Source of the DNA: Lentzea guizhouensis
Lineage (GTDB): Bacteria > Actinomycetota > Actinomycetes > Mycobacteriales > Pseudonocardiaceae
DNA: 64,000 nt
Assembly: GCF_001701025.1 (NCBI RefSeq)
Contig: NZ_CP016793.1
Coordinates: forward strand, 992,001-1,056,000
Direction: 5' to 3'
Each line of letters starts with the position of its first letter. Position 1 is the stretch's first letter. Made by a program: the position numbers and the translations under genes. Under the pieces are notes generated by a model. That model was not told the origin of the DNA. It ran no database searches and saw only the letters and a program-made list of their open reading frames with translations. Positions 57,110-64,000 of the stretch are shown one piece after another.

Positions 57110-59510
57110 GCGTGTACTCGGCTTCGGCCACGGTCTCCAGCGCGAACTCCAGCTTCGCCTCGTCGCCCACCTCGCGTGCGATCCGCACCGCGCGGTGGGC
57201 GAGCTGGAGCGCCTTGTCCACGTCGAACCTGGTCTCCGCGCACAGTCTGCTGTAGATGGTGAGCGCGTCGGCGTAGCCGGGTTCGTGGTCGAGGTCGGCG
57301 CCGATCAGGTGCCACAACAGGATCGCGGTGTGCGCGGTGTTCCTGGCTTCCTCCTTCCGTTCCGCGGCACGGAGTTTGCACGCGTGCTGCTGCAGCGCCA
57401 CGAGGTAGGCGGCCGGTCCCGTCCGCGGCAGCAGCACCCGCCAGACCCCGAGCGCGAACTCGGACGCCCGCAACGCGCGCACGTGGTGCTCCGACTCGGA
57501 GAGCGCGCGGACCACCGGCTGCAGACCTGGCGCGAGTTTCGCGCCGAAGAAGTCGAGCAGCTGCGACGGCAGCCGGTGGCACAGGTCCAGGCACTCGTCG
57601 GTGTGCGCGAGGGCCTGCTCGTGCCGGTCGTGGTGCAGCTCCTGCTCGGTGAGGGCCGCGAGGGCGAGCACGAGGTCGACCTGGTTCCAGACCAGGTCCT
57701 GCGCGGCCAGTTCCCGGTACACCGCAACGGCTTCCTCCGCCGCGCCCACGTCGTCCGCGACCCTGGCGACGGTGAGCAGGGCGCTGCCGAGGCCCTTGCG
57801 GTCGTCGGTCTGGCGCCACAGCATCACGGCTTCCTGAGCGACGAGCGGGGCGTCCGGGTCGTCGCCCAGTGACTGGCCGTACCGCATGAGCGCGTCGGCG
57901 AGCTGCGGGCGGAACGTGGCCGGGTTGACGGTCGCGAGCCGGCGGAAGAGGTCGACGGCTTCCTTGAGGGCCTCACGGGCGGCTTGGGAACGGCCGAGGT
58001 CGATCAGCATCACCCCGGCCACGGTGAGGTTGCGGGCCAGCTCCGGTTCGAAGCGCGGGTCCTCCTGGGCGAGCACGCGCCAGTTCGCGATGGAGAGCTG
58101 CATCGAGTCGGCGGCGTGCTGCCGTTCGCCCTCGGCGTGGAACCGGCGGGCCATCGCGGCGGCGACCCTGGCGTAGTCGGCGCGGAACAGCGCCGGGTGG
58201 GTCTTCGCGAGCTCCTGGTAGAGCATCGTGGCGCGGCTCAGCGCCGTCATCGCCGCCTCGTCGCGGTGCAGCGCCTGGTAGCGGTAGCTGATCTGCTCCA
58301 GGGCGGAGGCGAGCTGCGGGATGGTCTCCTGGTCGTCCTCGGCGATCTCGCGCCACAGCTCGATCGCCTCCTCGGAGACCTCCAGGGCCTCGCCGGGGCG
58401 CTGGGCGTTCATGAGCCGCAGTCCCAGGTCTCCCAACGCGTCCGCGAGCAACGGCCGGTTCTCCCGGTCCTGCCGCACGAGCTCGCGGTAGCACTCCACC
58501 TCCTGCCGGGAGGCCTCGACGGACTCGTCGCGCAGGCCGCAGACCATCGTGCGGGCGCTGAGCATCCCGTACATCTCGGCGCGTTCGAGGGTGTCCTGGG
58601 CGCGGTCGACCAGGCGGCGGGTGAGGAGGGACGGGACGGCGTCGGTGGCGAACCGCTCGTCCCGGAACACCTGGCGCGCCAGGTGTTCCGCGGTGCTCTG
58701 CGACCCGATCTCGGCGGTGATGCGGACGCTGTCGCGGGCCATGTCGCGGATGATTCCCGGGTGGTCCGCGACGAGCTGGTCGAGCCTGGGCCTCAGGGCG
58801 GGCCACCGCAGGGCGGCGCGGGCCAGCAGGTCGGGGTCGGGGGTGTCCGGGGTGGCGACGGCGAGGTAGTCCTCGGCGATGCGGCCGGTGCGGGGACCGG
58901 TGTCGCGGCTGAGGAGCTGGCGGACGAGCTGGGTGCGGTTCACGTCGCACGGGTCGCCGTGCACGGCCGTGAGCGCGGCCATGTGCAGGTCGAGCGTCGT
59001 CTCGTCGGCGATGTTGGGCGGTGGCTCGTCGGGTGCGGTGACGTTGAGGTGCTTGGCGAAGTGTTCGCAGGCCAGGGAGAACGACTCGGCGCGGTCCTCC
59101 TGCGTGGGACTGAGCTCCAGGTCGGTGACCTCGTGGTCGAAGTCGGCGATGCGCTGGCGGGTCGAGGACCACCACCAGCCCGTGATCCTGCCCGCCAGCA
59201 GCACCCTCGTGCGCGCCGGTCCGTGCCGCAGGGTGTCCTGCAGCTGTTCGAAGATCTCCTGCCAGGTGCGGCGGTCGGCGTCGTCGACCACGAGCAGCCG
59301 GCCGTGGACGTCGTCGTCCCACAGTTCGCCGAACCGGTGCAGCAGCCGGGTCTTGCCCGCGCCCGCCGGTGCGTGCACGAGCACGGACGCTTGTGGCACG
59401 GGGCTGTCGCGCCATGCCACAAGTGCGTCCAGTTCGGGTTGCCTGCCGTGAAAGGGGACCACCTGGTGGGTGGGGTCCAGCAATGCGGCGACGCTGAGTG
59501 CTCGGTCCAC
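57096..59510 (-). CDS. Large P-loop NTPase with TPR repeats (STAND-like)
   Basis: An 804-aa protein. The N-terminal P-loop ATPase has Walker A VHAPAGAGKTRLL at about residues 45-57 and Walker B RLLVVDDADRR at about 71-81, with AGRITG as a sensor-1 region. About residues 300-800 are tandem helical repeats (RPLLADALGDLGLRLMNAQRPGEALEVSEEAIELWREIA and similar units of 50-odd residues) of tetratricopeptide type. This is the layout of STAND-type signalling NTPases, with no recognisable N-terminal effector domain or HTH. Possible roles are regulation or stress sensing. It is alone between the put operon and a methyltransferase gene. Confidence 0.85.
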   Translation of the reverse strand: MDRALSVAALLDPTHQVVPFHGRQPELDALVAWRDSPVPQASVLVHAPAGAGKTRLLHRFGELWDDDVHGRLLVVDDADRRTWQEIFEQLQDTLRHGPARTRVLLAGRITGWWWSSTRQRIADFDHEVTDLELSPTQEDRAESFSLACEHFAKHLNVTAPDEPPPNIADETTLDLHMAALTAVHGDPCDVNRTQLVRQLLSRDTGPRTGRIAEDYLAVATPDTPDPDLLARAALRWPALRPRLDQLVADHPGIIRDMARDSVRITAEIGSQSTAEHLARQVFRDERFATDAVPSLLTRRLVDRAQDTLERAEMYGMLSARTMVCGLRDESVEASRQEVECYRELVRQDRENRPLLADALGDLGLRLMNAQRPGEALEVSEEAIELWREIAEDDQETIPQLASALEQISYRYQALHRDEAAMTALSRATMLYQELAKTHPALFRADYARVAAAMARRFHAEGERQHAADSMQLSIANWRVLAQEDPRFEPELARNLTVAGVMLIDLGRSQAAREALKEAVDLFRRLATVNPATFRPQLADALMRYGQSLGDDPDAPLVAQEAVMLWRQTDDRKGLGSALLTVARVADDVGAAEEAVAVYRELAAQDLVWNQVDLVLALAALTEQELHHDRHEQALAHTDECLDLCHRLPSQLLDFFGAKLAPGLQPVVRALSESEHHVRALRASEFALGVWRVLLPRTGPAAYLVALQQHACKLRAAERKEEARNTAHTAILLWHLIGADLDHEPGYADALTIYSRLCAETRFDVDKALQLAHRAVRIAREVGDEAKLEFALETVAEAEYTLSWS

Positions 59511-59635
59511 CGCTTCATAGTCGGCCGGTGGTCAGGTGAGGGACAGCAAGACCACACCATCGGGGAAACTTCGCGTTTTTCCTTCACTCCTTTGCCGGGT
59601 GGCTTGGAGAAGCTCCAACGCTTTTTCGTCGTGTT

Positions 59636-60553
59636 CTAGGCGCGGCGGGCGACGTGGTGGCGGTAGCTCTCGTACTCGCCGACGAACTTGGGACGGATGC
59701 GGGCCAGCTCCAGGATCCTCGACACCGGGTCGCGGTGGCCGATGAAGTCGGCTCCGGCGTAGTGCCCGCCGCCGAGACCGCCGATGATCCGCGCGCGCAA
59801 CGGCATCTGCTTGCGCGCGTACTCGCGGCGGAAGAAGCTGCCCGGTGCCATGCGGCGGCGGATCGACTCCTTGACGTTCTCGGTGACGTCGCGCTCGTAG
59901 GCCCACTCGAAGGCGTCGACCTCCTGCTGCAGCTTCTGGAACCGCGGGTAGGAGCGCGGGTCGAACACGTCGATGTGGGTGAAGTGGCCGCCGGGCTTGA
60001 GCACCCGCGCGACCTCGTGGAAGAACCTGTCGACGTGCGGGTAGTTGTGCGAGCTCTCGACGTTGATGACGAGGTCGAACTCGGCGTCCGCGAACGGCAG
60101 GCTCTCCGCGTCACCCTCGACGTAGCTCAGCCGCTCGCCGCGGGCGAGGATGGCGTTGGCCCTGCGGACGGCCGCCGTGGAGAGGTCGAGGCCGACCGCG
60201 CGGGCCGGGTCGACGAGCCGGGTGAGGAAGTTGAGGCCCTCGCCCATGCCGCAGCCGACCTCGAGGACGTTGAGGGTCCTGAAGTCGTCCCGGCTGTACG
60301 GCAGGCCGCGCAACGCCTGGTAGTAGAGCTGCTCGGAGAACCCGTCGCTGACGCCCGCGTTGAAACCGGGGTGCAGGCCGTTGAGCTCGGTCAGCAGTTC
60401 GTCGCAGTGCATGCCCCAGTTCCAGAAGTCGCCGGTCCGCGACCAGGACACGACGTCGTCGTAGACCGCGGAGACCGCGCCCTTGAGCTGGTCGGCGTCG
60501 GGGATGCCGGCGTTGAGGTCCCGCAGCCCGGTGGCCGCGTTGCCGTTGGTCAT
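59636..60553 (-). CDS. Class I SAM-dependent methyltransferase
   Basis: A 305-aa protein from ATG 60553 (MTNGNAATGLRDL). Motif I LNVLEVGCGMGEGLNFL is at about residue 95, VGLDLSTAAVRRAN follows, then VEGDAESLPFADAEFDLVINVESSHNYPH (motif II) and VLKPGGHFTHIDVFD (motif III). An N-terminal 90-residue helical cap and a long C-terminal extension are typical of O-methyltransferases acting on lipids or polyketides. The family resembles phthiotriol and sterol-type methylases; the substrate is unknown. It is divergent from the DNA polymerase gene. Confidence 0.88.
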   Translation of the reverse strand: MTNGNAATGLRDLNAGIPDADQLKGAVSAVYDDVVSWSRTGDFWNWGMHCDELLTELNGLHPGFNAGVSDGFSEQLYYQALRGLPYSRDDFRTLNVLEVGCGMGEGLNFLTRLVDPARAVGLDLSTAAVRRANAILARGERLSYVEGDAESLPFADAEFDLVINVESSHNYPHVDRFFHEVARVLKPGGHFTHIDVFDPRSYPRFQKLQQEVDAFEWAYERDVTENVKESIRRRMAPGSFFRREYARKQMPLRARIIGGLGGGHYAGADFIGHRDPVSRILELARIRPKFVGEYESYRHHVARRA

Positions 60554-60676
60554 GAGCGCAACTCCCAAGGTGAGGGGTTCCTTCGGCTGGGGAGCCTGGC
60601 ACCAGGTCGCCTAGGTGTTTTCCGCTCGGAGGTCAGGTCACGGGAAATCACCAGAGAATCCGGGTGGTTGCAACTG

Positions 60677-60694
60677 GCTGTAAACGGTTACAGC
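60677..60694. promoter_or_regulatory. 18-bp palindrome between methyltransferase and polymerase genes
   Basis: GCTGTAA-ACGG-TTACAGC has perfect seven-base arms around a four-base centre. It lies 58 bases before the polymerase start and 124 before the methyltransferase start. No regulator gene is adjacent. Confidence 0.6.
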
Positions 60695-60751
60695 GCCCGT
60701 CGGCCTCGGGGTCGAGCGAAATTGTCAGACCCCCTCGGCACAATCAGGGGC

Positions 60752-62395
60752 GTGCTGGTCGCCCTCGTCCCGGAAGCGGACGGCGCGGGGCGGTGGCAGA
60801 AGCTGAACGACGACGGGTCGCCCCTGGGCCCGCCGATGGCAGCTCCGTCACTGGCCTCGGCCGTCGCGTCGCTGGAGCGCGCCCACAAACCGCGGTGGCT
60901 GTGGGCGGACACCGCGGAGGCGTACCCCGGCCTGCTGGCGGCGGGGGTGCGGGTGGACCGCTGCTGGGACCTGCACCTGACCGAGGCGATCCTGCTGGGC
61001 GCCGAGGGCAGGCACCGCGAACCGCGCGAGCTCCCGGCGGCACTGGCGCGGGCCTTGGGCCTGCCCGCGCCCGCCGACGTGGGCCCGCGCAAGAAGGACG
61101 TCGCGCTGACGTTGTTCGAACCCGAGCCGGTCTCGCTGCCCGGCGACACCGACGAGCTGGCCGCGTTGTCGACCGTCTTCCAAGCACAGCAACGCAATCC
61201 GGCGTTGTCGTTGCTGATCGCGGCGGAGTCGGCCTCGGCACTGGCGGCGGCGGAGATGACCCACCACGGCCTGCCGTGGCGGGAGGACGTGCACCTCGCT
61301 CTGCTCGCGGACCTCCTCGGCCCCCGCCCGGCCCCCGGCACGCGCCCGAAGGTGTTGCAGGGCTTGGCGGACCAGATCAGGGAGGCCTTCGGCGGCTTCG
61401 ACGTGAACCCGGACGCGCCGGGCAGCATCGTGCGCGCCTTCAAACGCGTGGGCATCGAGGTCTCCTCCTCCCGGCGCTGGGTGCTGAAGAAGATCGACCA
61501 CCCCGCGGTCGCACTGCTGGTGGAGTACAAGGAACTCGCCCGCCTGTGGGCCGCCCACGGCTGGACGTGGCTCGACACGTGGGTGTCCGAGGGCCGCTTC
61601 CGCCCGGAGTACGTCGTCGGCGGCGTCGTGACGGGCCGCTGGGCCTCCCGCGGCGGCGCGGCCCTGCAAATCCCCCGCCTGCTCCGCCAAGCCGTCCGCG
61701 CCGACGAGGGCTGGCGCCTGGTCGCCGCCGACGCCTCCCAACTGGAACCCCGAATCCTGGCCGCCCTGTCAGGAGATCCGCGGCTGATCGAGGTCTGCGG
61801 CGACGACGACCTGTACGCCGCCCTCGCCGCCGACTCCTTCAAGGGCGAACGCCCACGAGCAAAGATCGCAATGCTCTCAGCCATGTACGGCGGCACCGCC
61901 GGCGAGGCCGGCTCCCTCCTCGCCGTACTCCGCAAGCGCTTCCCGATCGCAGTCGGCTACGTCGAGTCCGCCGCCCAAGCCGGCGAACAGGGCCGCATGG
62001 TCCGCACCCGCCTCGGCCGCACCTCCCCCGAACCCTCAGCCGCCTGGCAAGACCTGGTGGGCGGCACCGACGACGCGGGCAACGTGTCAACCTCCTCCCG
62101 CCAAGCCGCCCGCAACTGGGGCCGCTTCACCCGCAACTTCGTGGTCCAGGGCAGCGCAGCCGACTGGACCGCCGCCCTCCTGGGCGTCCTGCGCACCCGC
62201 CTACCACCCGCCGCCGCCTTGGTGTTCTTCCAACACGACGAGGTCCTGGTGCACTGCCCGGCCGGCGACGTCGAGGAGGTGGTGGCGGCAATCGCGGAGG
62301 CGGGCCAGGCGGCGACGCGGCTGCTGTTCGGGGAGACGCCGGTGAGGTTCCCGATGAACGCGGTGCCGGTGGAGTGCTACGCGGACGCGAAGTAG
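60752..62395 (+). CDS. Bifunctional 3'-5' exonuclease/DNA polymerase (family A)
   Basis: A 547-aa protein from GTG 60752, eight bases after a CACAAT -10-like box, so probably leaderless. The N-terminal 180 residues are an exonuclease-like domain with degenerate motifs (RWLWADTAEAYPGLLAAG). The polymerase domain has motif A VAADASQLEPRILAALSGD, motif B RAKIAMLSAMYGGTAGEAG and motif C FFQHDEVLVHCPAGD. The 5' nuclease domain of PolI is absent. Known: actinomycetes carry this short PolA-like enzyme besides PolI; a repair role is presumed. The stop is followed immediately by an 18-bp tandem repeat. Confidence 0.92.
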   Translation: MLVALVPEADGAGRWQKLNDDGSPLGPPMAAPSLASAVASLERAHKPRWLWADTAEAYPGLLAAGVRVDRCWDLHLTEAILLGAEGRHREPRELPAALARALGLPAPADVGPRKKDVALTLFEPEPVSLPGDTDELAALSTVFQAQQRNPALSLLIAAESASALAAAEMTHHGLPWREDVHLALLADLLGPRPAPGTRPKVLQGLADQIREAFGGFDVNPDAPGSIVRAFKRVGIEVSSSRRWVLKKIDHPAVALLVEYKELARLWAAHGWTWLDTWVSEGRFRPEYVVGGVVTGRWASRGGAALQIPRLLRQAVRADEGWRLVAADASQLEPRILAALSGDPRLIEVCGDDDLYAALAADSFKGERPRAKIAMLSAMYGGTAGEAGSLLAVLRKRFPIAVGYVESAAQAGEQGRMVRTRLGRTSPEPSAAWQDLVGGTDDAGNVSTSSRQAARNWGRFTRNFVVQGSAADWTAALLGVLRTRLPPAAALVFFQHDEVLVHCPAGDVEEVVAAIAEAGQAATRLLFGETPVRFPMNAVPVECYADAK

Positions 62396-62396
62396 C

Positions 62397-62521
62397 CGGC
62401 CCAGGCCAAGTTCCTCGGCCGCGTTAGGTTTCTCGCCCGCGTCAGCTTTCCCGCCCGCGTCACGTTTCCGCCCGCGTCAGATTCCCCATCCGCGTCAGGT
62501 TCCCCACCCGCACCAGGTTCC
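62397..62521. repeat. 18-bp tandem repeat, about seven copies
   Basis: Units of consensus YCGCCCGCGTCAGGTTYC follow one another from one base after the polymerase stop: 62397-62414, 62415-62432, 62433-62450, 62451-62468, 62469-62485 (17 bases), 62486-62503 and 62504-62521. Copies differ at several positions. Because the unit is a multiple of three, any frame across it would give a six-residue repeat, but the 17-base unit breaks the frame. Confidence 0.8.
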
Positions 62522-63266
62522 TCGCCCGGCAGGGGTGTGGCTGCCGCGCTCCCACTCCACCCCGGCACGCGCGTGGCCATCGCACGCCCGCACGCATGCT
62601 GCCGTCGCACGCACGTGGCCGTCGCACGCCTGTTTCGAAGCCCACCACTCTCGGCGATCCCTCTGCATGCCAAGCCATTCGCACCTTGGACACGGCTGCT
62701 CCCTGCCGTCCGTGCAGCGACCGCTCACCTCCCATGCCGCATCCATCCACGCCCTCACCACAGCCATCCGCACCCGCCGAGTCACCTTCACCACGCCACG
62801 CGCACCGGCAGGCCGTCCCCCACCACGCCGCGCGATCCGGCAGGCCGTCCCCACCACATCAACCGGGTCCGCCACGCCGCGCGCACCGCCCGACCGTCCC
62901 CACCGCGTCCACCACGCCGGACGTGCCGCCGAGCCGCCCCTACCGCGTCCCTTTCGCCACGCGAGTGGTGCTCGTCCCCGCGTTTCCTCATCCGCAGGCG
63001 GTCGTGACCATGTGTTCGTGACATGCCTGATAGACGACCTCTGGGACACATCAGGACAACCTTCACCCGATCGAGTGGCGCCCGACCGCCTTCGCCGTCC
63101 CACACCTCGCGCATGCGCCCCGCCACTGCCTTCCCGCCACCCGGCCCTCGTCGACCCCGTCCACGCCTCGGCTCGTTCCGCCCTCTCCTCACATGTCCAA
63201 ACGAGACCTGCCCTCACCTGCGCCCTTCGTGACCGTTCGTCCGAATGGCCGCTTGCCCACATTCCG
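62522..63266. other. C-rich, repeat-laden gap without a credible gene
   Basis: The 745 bases contain degenerate repeats such as GCCRTCGCACGC (three times in 62,575-62,630) and CCACCACGCCG/CCGTCCCCACC variants (62,790-62,920). Both strands have long open frames (62535-63269 plus, 62495-63262 minus), but they are Arg/Pro/His-rich or Arg/Gly-rich, lack ribosome sites and overlap each other completely. No RNA gene is recognised. The stretch may be decayed sequence or long untranslated DNA. Confidence 0.55.
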
Positions 63267-63280
63267 TGAGAGCGCTCTCA
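63267..63280. promoter_or_regulatory. LacI/CebR-type operator upstream of the GH16 gene
   Basis: TGAGAGCGCTCTCA is a perfect 14-bp palindrome very close to the TGGGAGCGCTCCCA site of CebR-type LacI regulators that control secreted glycan hydrolases. It lies 39 bases before the GH16 start. Confidence 0.85.
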
Positions 63281-63318
63281 TAAATGGACTGCACCCGTGA
63301 CAAGGAGGTCACTCGCGC

Positions 63319-64000
63319 ATGAGGCAACGCCGTCGCATCTTCGCGGCCACGACAGCTCTTCTTGCCGCGGTACCCCTGGCGATCGTCGCCATGTCCGCCA
63401 ACGCTTCGATCCCAACCCCCGCGCCGGGATGGACGCAGGTGTGGGGTGACGACTTCAACGGGGCGAGCGGAACCCTGCCGTCCAGCTCCAACTGGATCTT
63501 CGACCTCGGCCACGGCTACCCCGGCGGACCTGCGAACTGGGGCACCGGGGAGATCCAGAACTATACGAACAGCACGAACAACATCAAGCTCGACGGTGCC
63601 GGCAACCTGCGCATCACCGCGCTCAAGGACTCCGCCGGCAACTGGACGTCGTCGCGCATCGAGACCCAGCGGTCGAACTTCAAGCCGGCGCCGGGCGGCA
63701 AGCTCGCGATCGAGGGCCGCATCCAGATGCCGAACGTCACCGGGCAGGCGGCGCTGGGCTACTGGCCGGCGTTCTGGGCGTTGGGTTCGCCGTTCCGCGG
63801 CAACTACTGGAACTGGCCGGGCATCGGTGAGTTCGACGTGATGGAGAACGTCAACGGCATCAACTCCGTCTGGGGAGTGCTGCACTGCGACGTCGCTCCC
63901 GGCGGTGCCTGCAACGAGTTCACCGGCATCGGCAACTCGCGGGTGTGCCCCGGCGCGTCCTGCCAGACGGCGTTCCACACGTACCGGTTCGAGTGGGACG
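63319..64000 (+). CDS. Secreted GH16 family glycoside hydrolase (beta-glucanase type), 3' end cut by the window
   Basis: ATG 63319 has AAGGAGG ten bases upstream and opens 227 codons without a stop to the window edge. A signal peptide (MRQRRRIFAATTALLAAVPLAI...) ends near ANA-S. The mature part begins GWTQVWGDDFNGASG and continues WGTGEIQNYT, RIETQRSNFKP, KLAIEGRIQMPN, GYWPAFWALGS and the catalytic EFDVMEN (nucleophile and acid/base Glu) near residue 174. This fits laminarinase or beta-1,3-glucanase members of GH16. The LacI-type operator suggests induction by glucan fragments. The C-terminal domains, if any, lie outside the window. Confidence 0.93.
   Translation, partial: MRQRRRIFAATTALLAAVPLAIVAMSANASIPTPAPGWTQVWGDDFNGASGTLPSSSNWIFDLGHGYPGGPANWGTGEIQNYTNSTNNIKLDGAGNLRITALKDSAGNWTSSRIETQRSNFKPAPGGKLAIEGRIQMPNVTGQAALGYWPAFWALGSPFRGNYWNWPGIGEFDVMENVNGINSVWGVLHCDVAPGGACNEFTGIGNSRVCPGASCQTAFHTYRFEWD

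Noticed and set aside
59654..60751. Upstream extension of the DNA polymerase frame
   Set aside because: It is antisense to the methyltransferase gene. The polymerase family N-terminus begins at GTG 60752 after a -10-like box.
62495..63269. Two fully overlapping ORFs (255 aa minus, 244 aa plus) in the polymerase-GH16 gap
   Set aside because: Both are low-complexity, lack ribosome sites, and arise because repeat-laden GC-rich DNA has few stops. Neither resembles a protein family.

Overview
The window is high-GC DNA with GTG/TTG starts, many four-base gene overlaps, leaderless-type promoters and actinobacterial families (DUF2637, DUF6412, LacI/CebR-type operators, DasR-like site). I read it as a chromosomal stretch of an actinomycete, most likely Pseudonocardiales (Lentzea, Saccharothrix or a relative); the taxon is inference.

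Region 1 (1-14,030) is the right end of an integrated element. A minus-strand train of small, overlapping genes (zinc-finger proteins, HNH nuclease, 3'-5' exonuclease, a protein weakly resembling a sliding-clamp domain, DUF2637 Spd-like membrane protein, lipoproteins) ends in a divergent pair of HTH regulators around a repeat-rich operator region, a small membrane protein and a large serine recombinase. The recombinase start overlaps the broken 3' end of a chromosomal MFS transporter gene, so the attachment junction lies near 14,010-14,040. Several element genes carry apparent frameshifts.

Region 2 (14,030-16,440) holds the truncated MFS gene, its divergent LacI regulator with a 14-bp palindrome between them, and tRNA-Arg(TCT) followed by a strong hairpin.

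Region 3 (16,442-25,530) is a defence island: five minus-strand genes joined by 1-4 base overlaps (Z1 helicase, PD-(D/E)XK protein, GHKL ATPase, an unrecognised protein, DUF6339 protein), with a divergent C5 cytosine methyltransferase followed by a frameshifted vsr endonuclease remnant. It looks like a multi-gene restriction-modification-like system.

Region 4 (25,600-36,100) is ordinary accessory chromosome: MerR, AraC, LysR, TetR and XRE-cupin regulators, a secreted TAP-type peptidase, an NmrA-like reductase, two SAM methyltransferases and a thioredoxin-reductase-like flavoprotein. The TetR/methyltransferase gap has twin palindromic operators.

Region 5 (36,100-43,460) holds a secreted HNH nuclease, a divergent formyltransferase/ornithine N5-monooxygenase pair under IdeR/DmdR-type iron boxes (a hydroxamate siderophore building block, with no NRPS in view), an amidohydrolase coupled to the monooxygenase, an ArsR regulator with its operator, a coiled-coil protein and a CYTH-CHAD protein.

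Region 6 (43,470-64,000) has a GH20 hexosaminidase behind a DasR-like operator, an aldehyde dehydrogenase homologue that has lost its catalytic cysteine, its divergent GAF regulator, a FAD monooxygenase behind a perfect inverted repeat, DUF402 and kinase-like genes, an ECF sigma factor with a membrane partner, a 72-bp hairpin (MITE-like), DUF6412-YidC, a PucR regulator divergent from the proline degradation genes, a large NTPase-TPR protein, a methyltransferase, a family A DNA polymerase, a 0.9-kb repeat-rich gap without a credible gene, and the start of a secreted GH16 enzyme behind a LacI-type operator.
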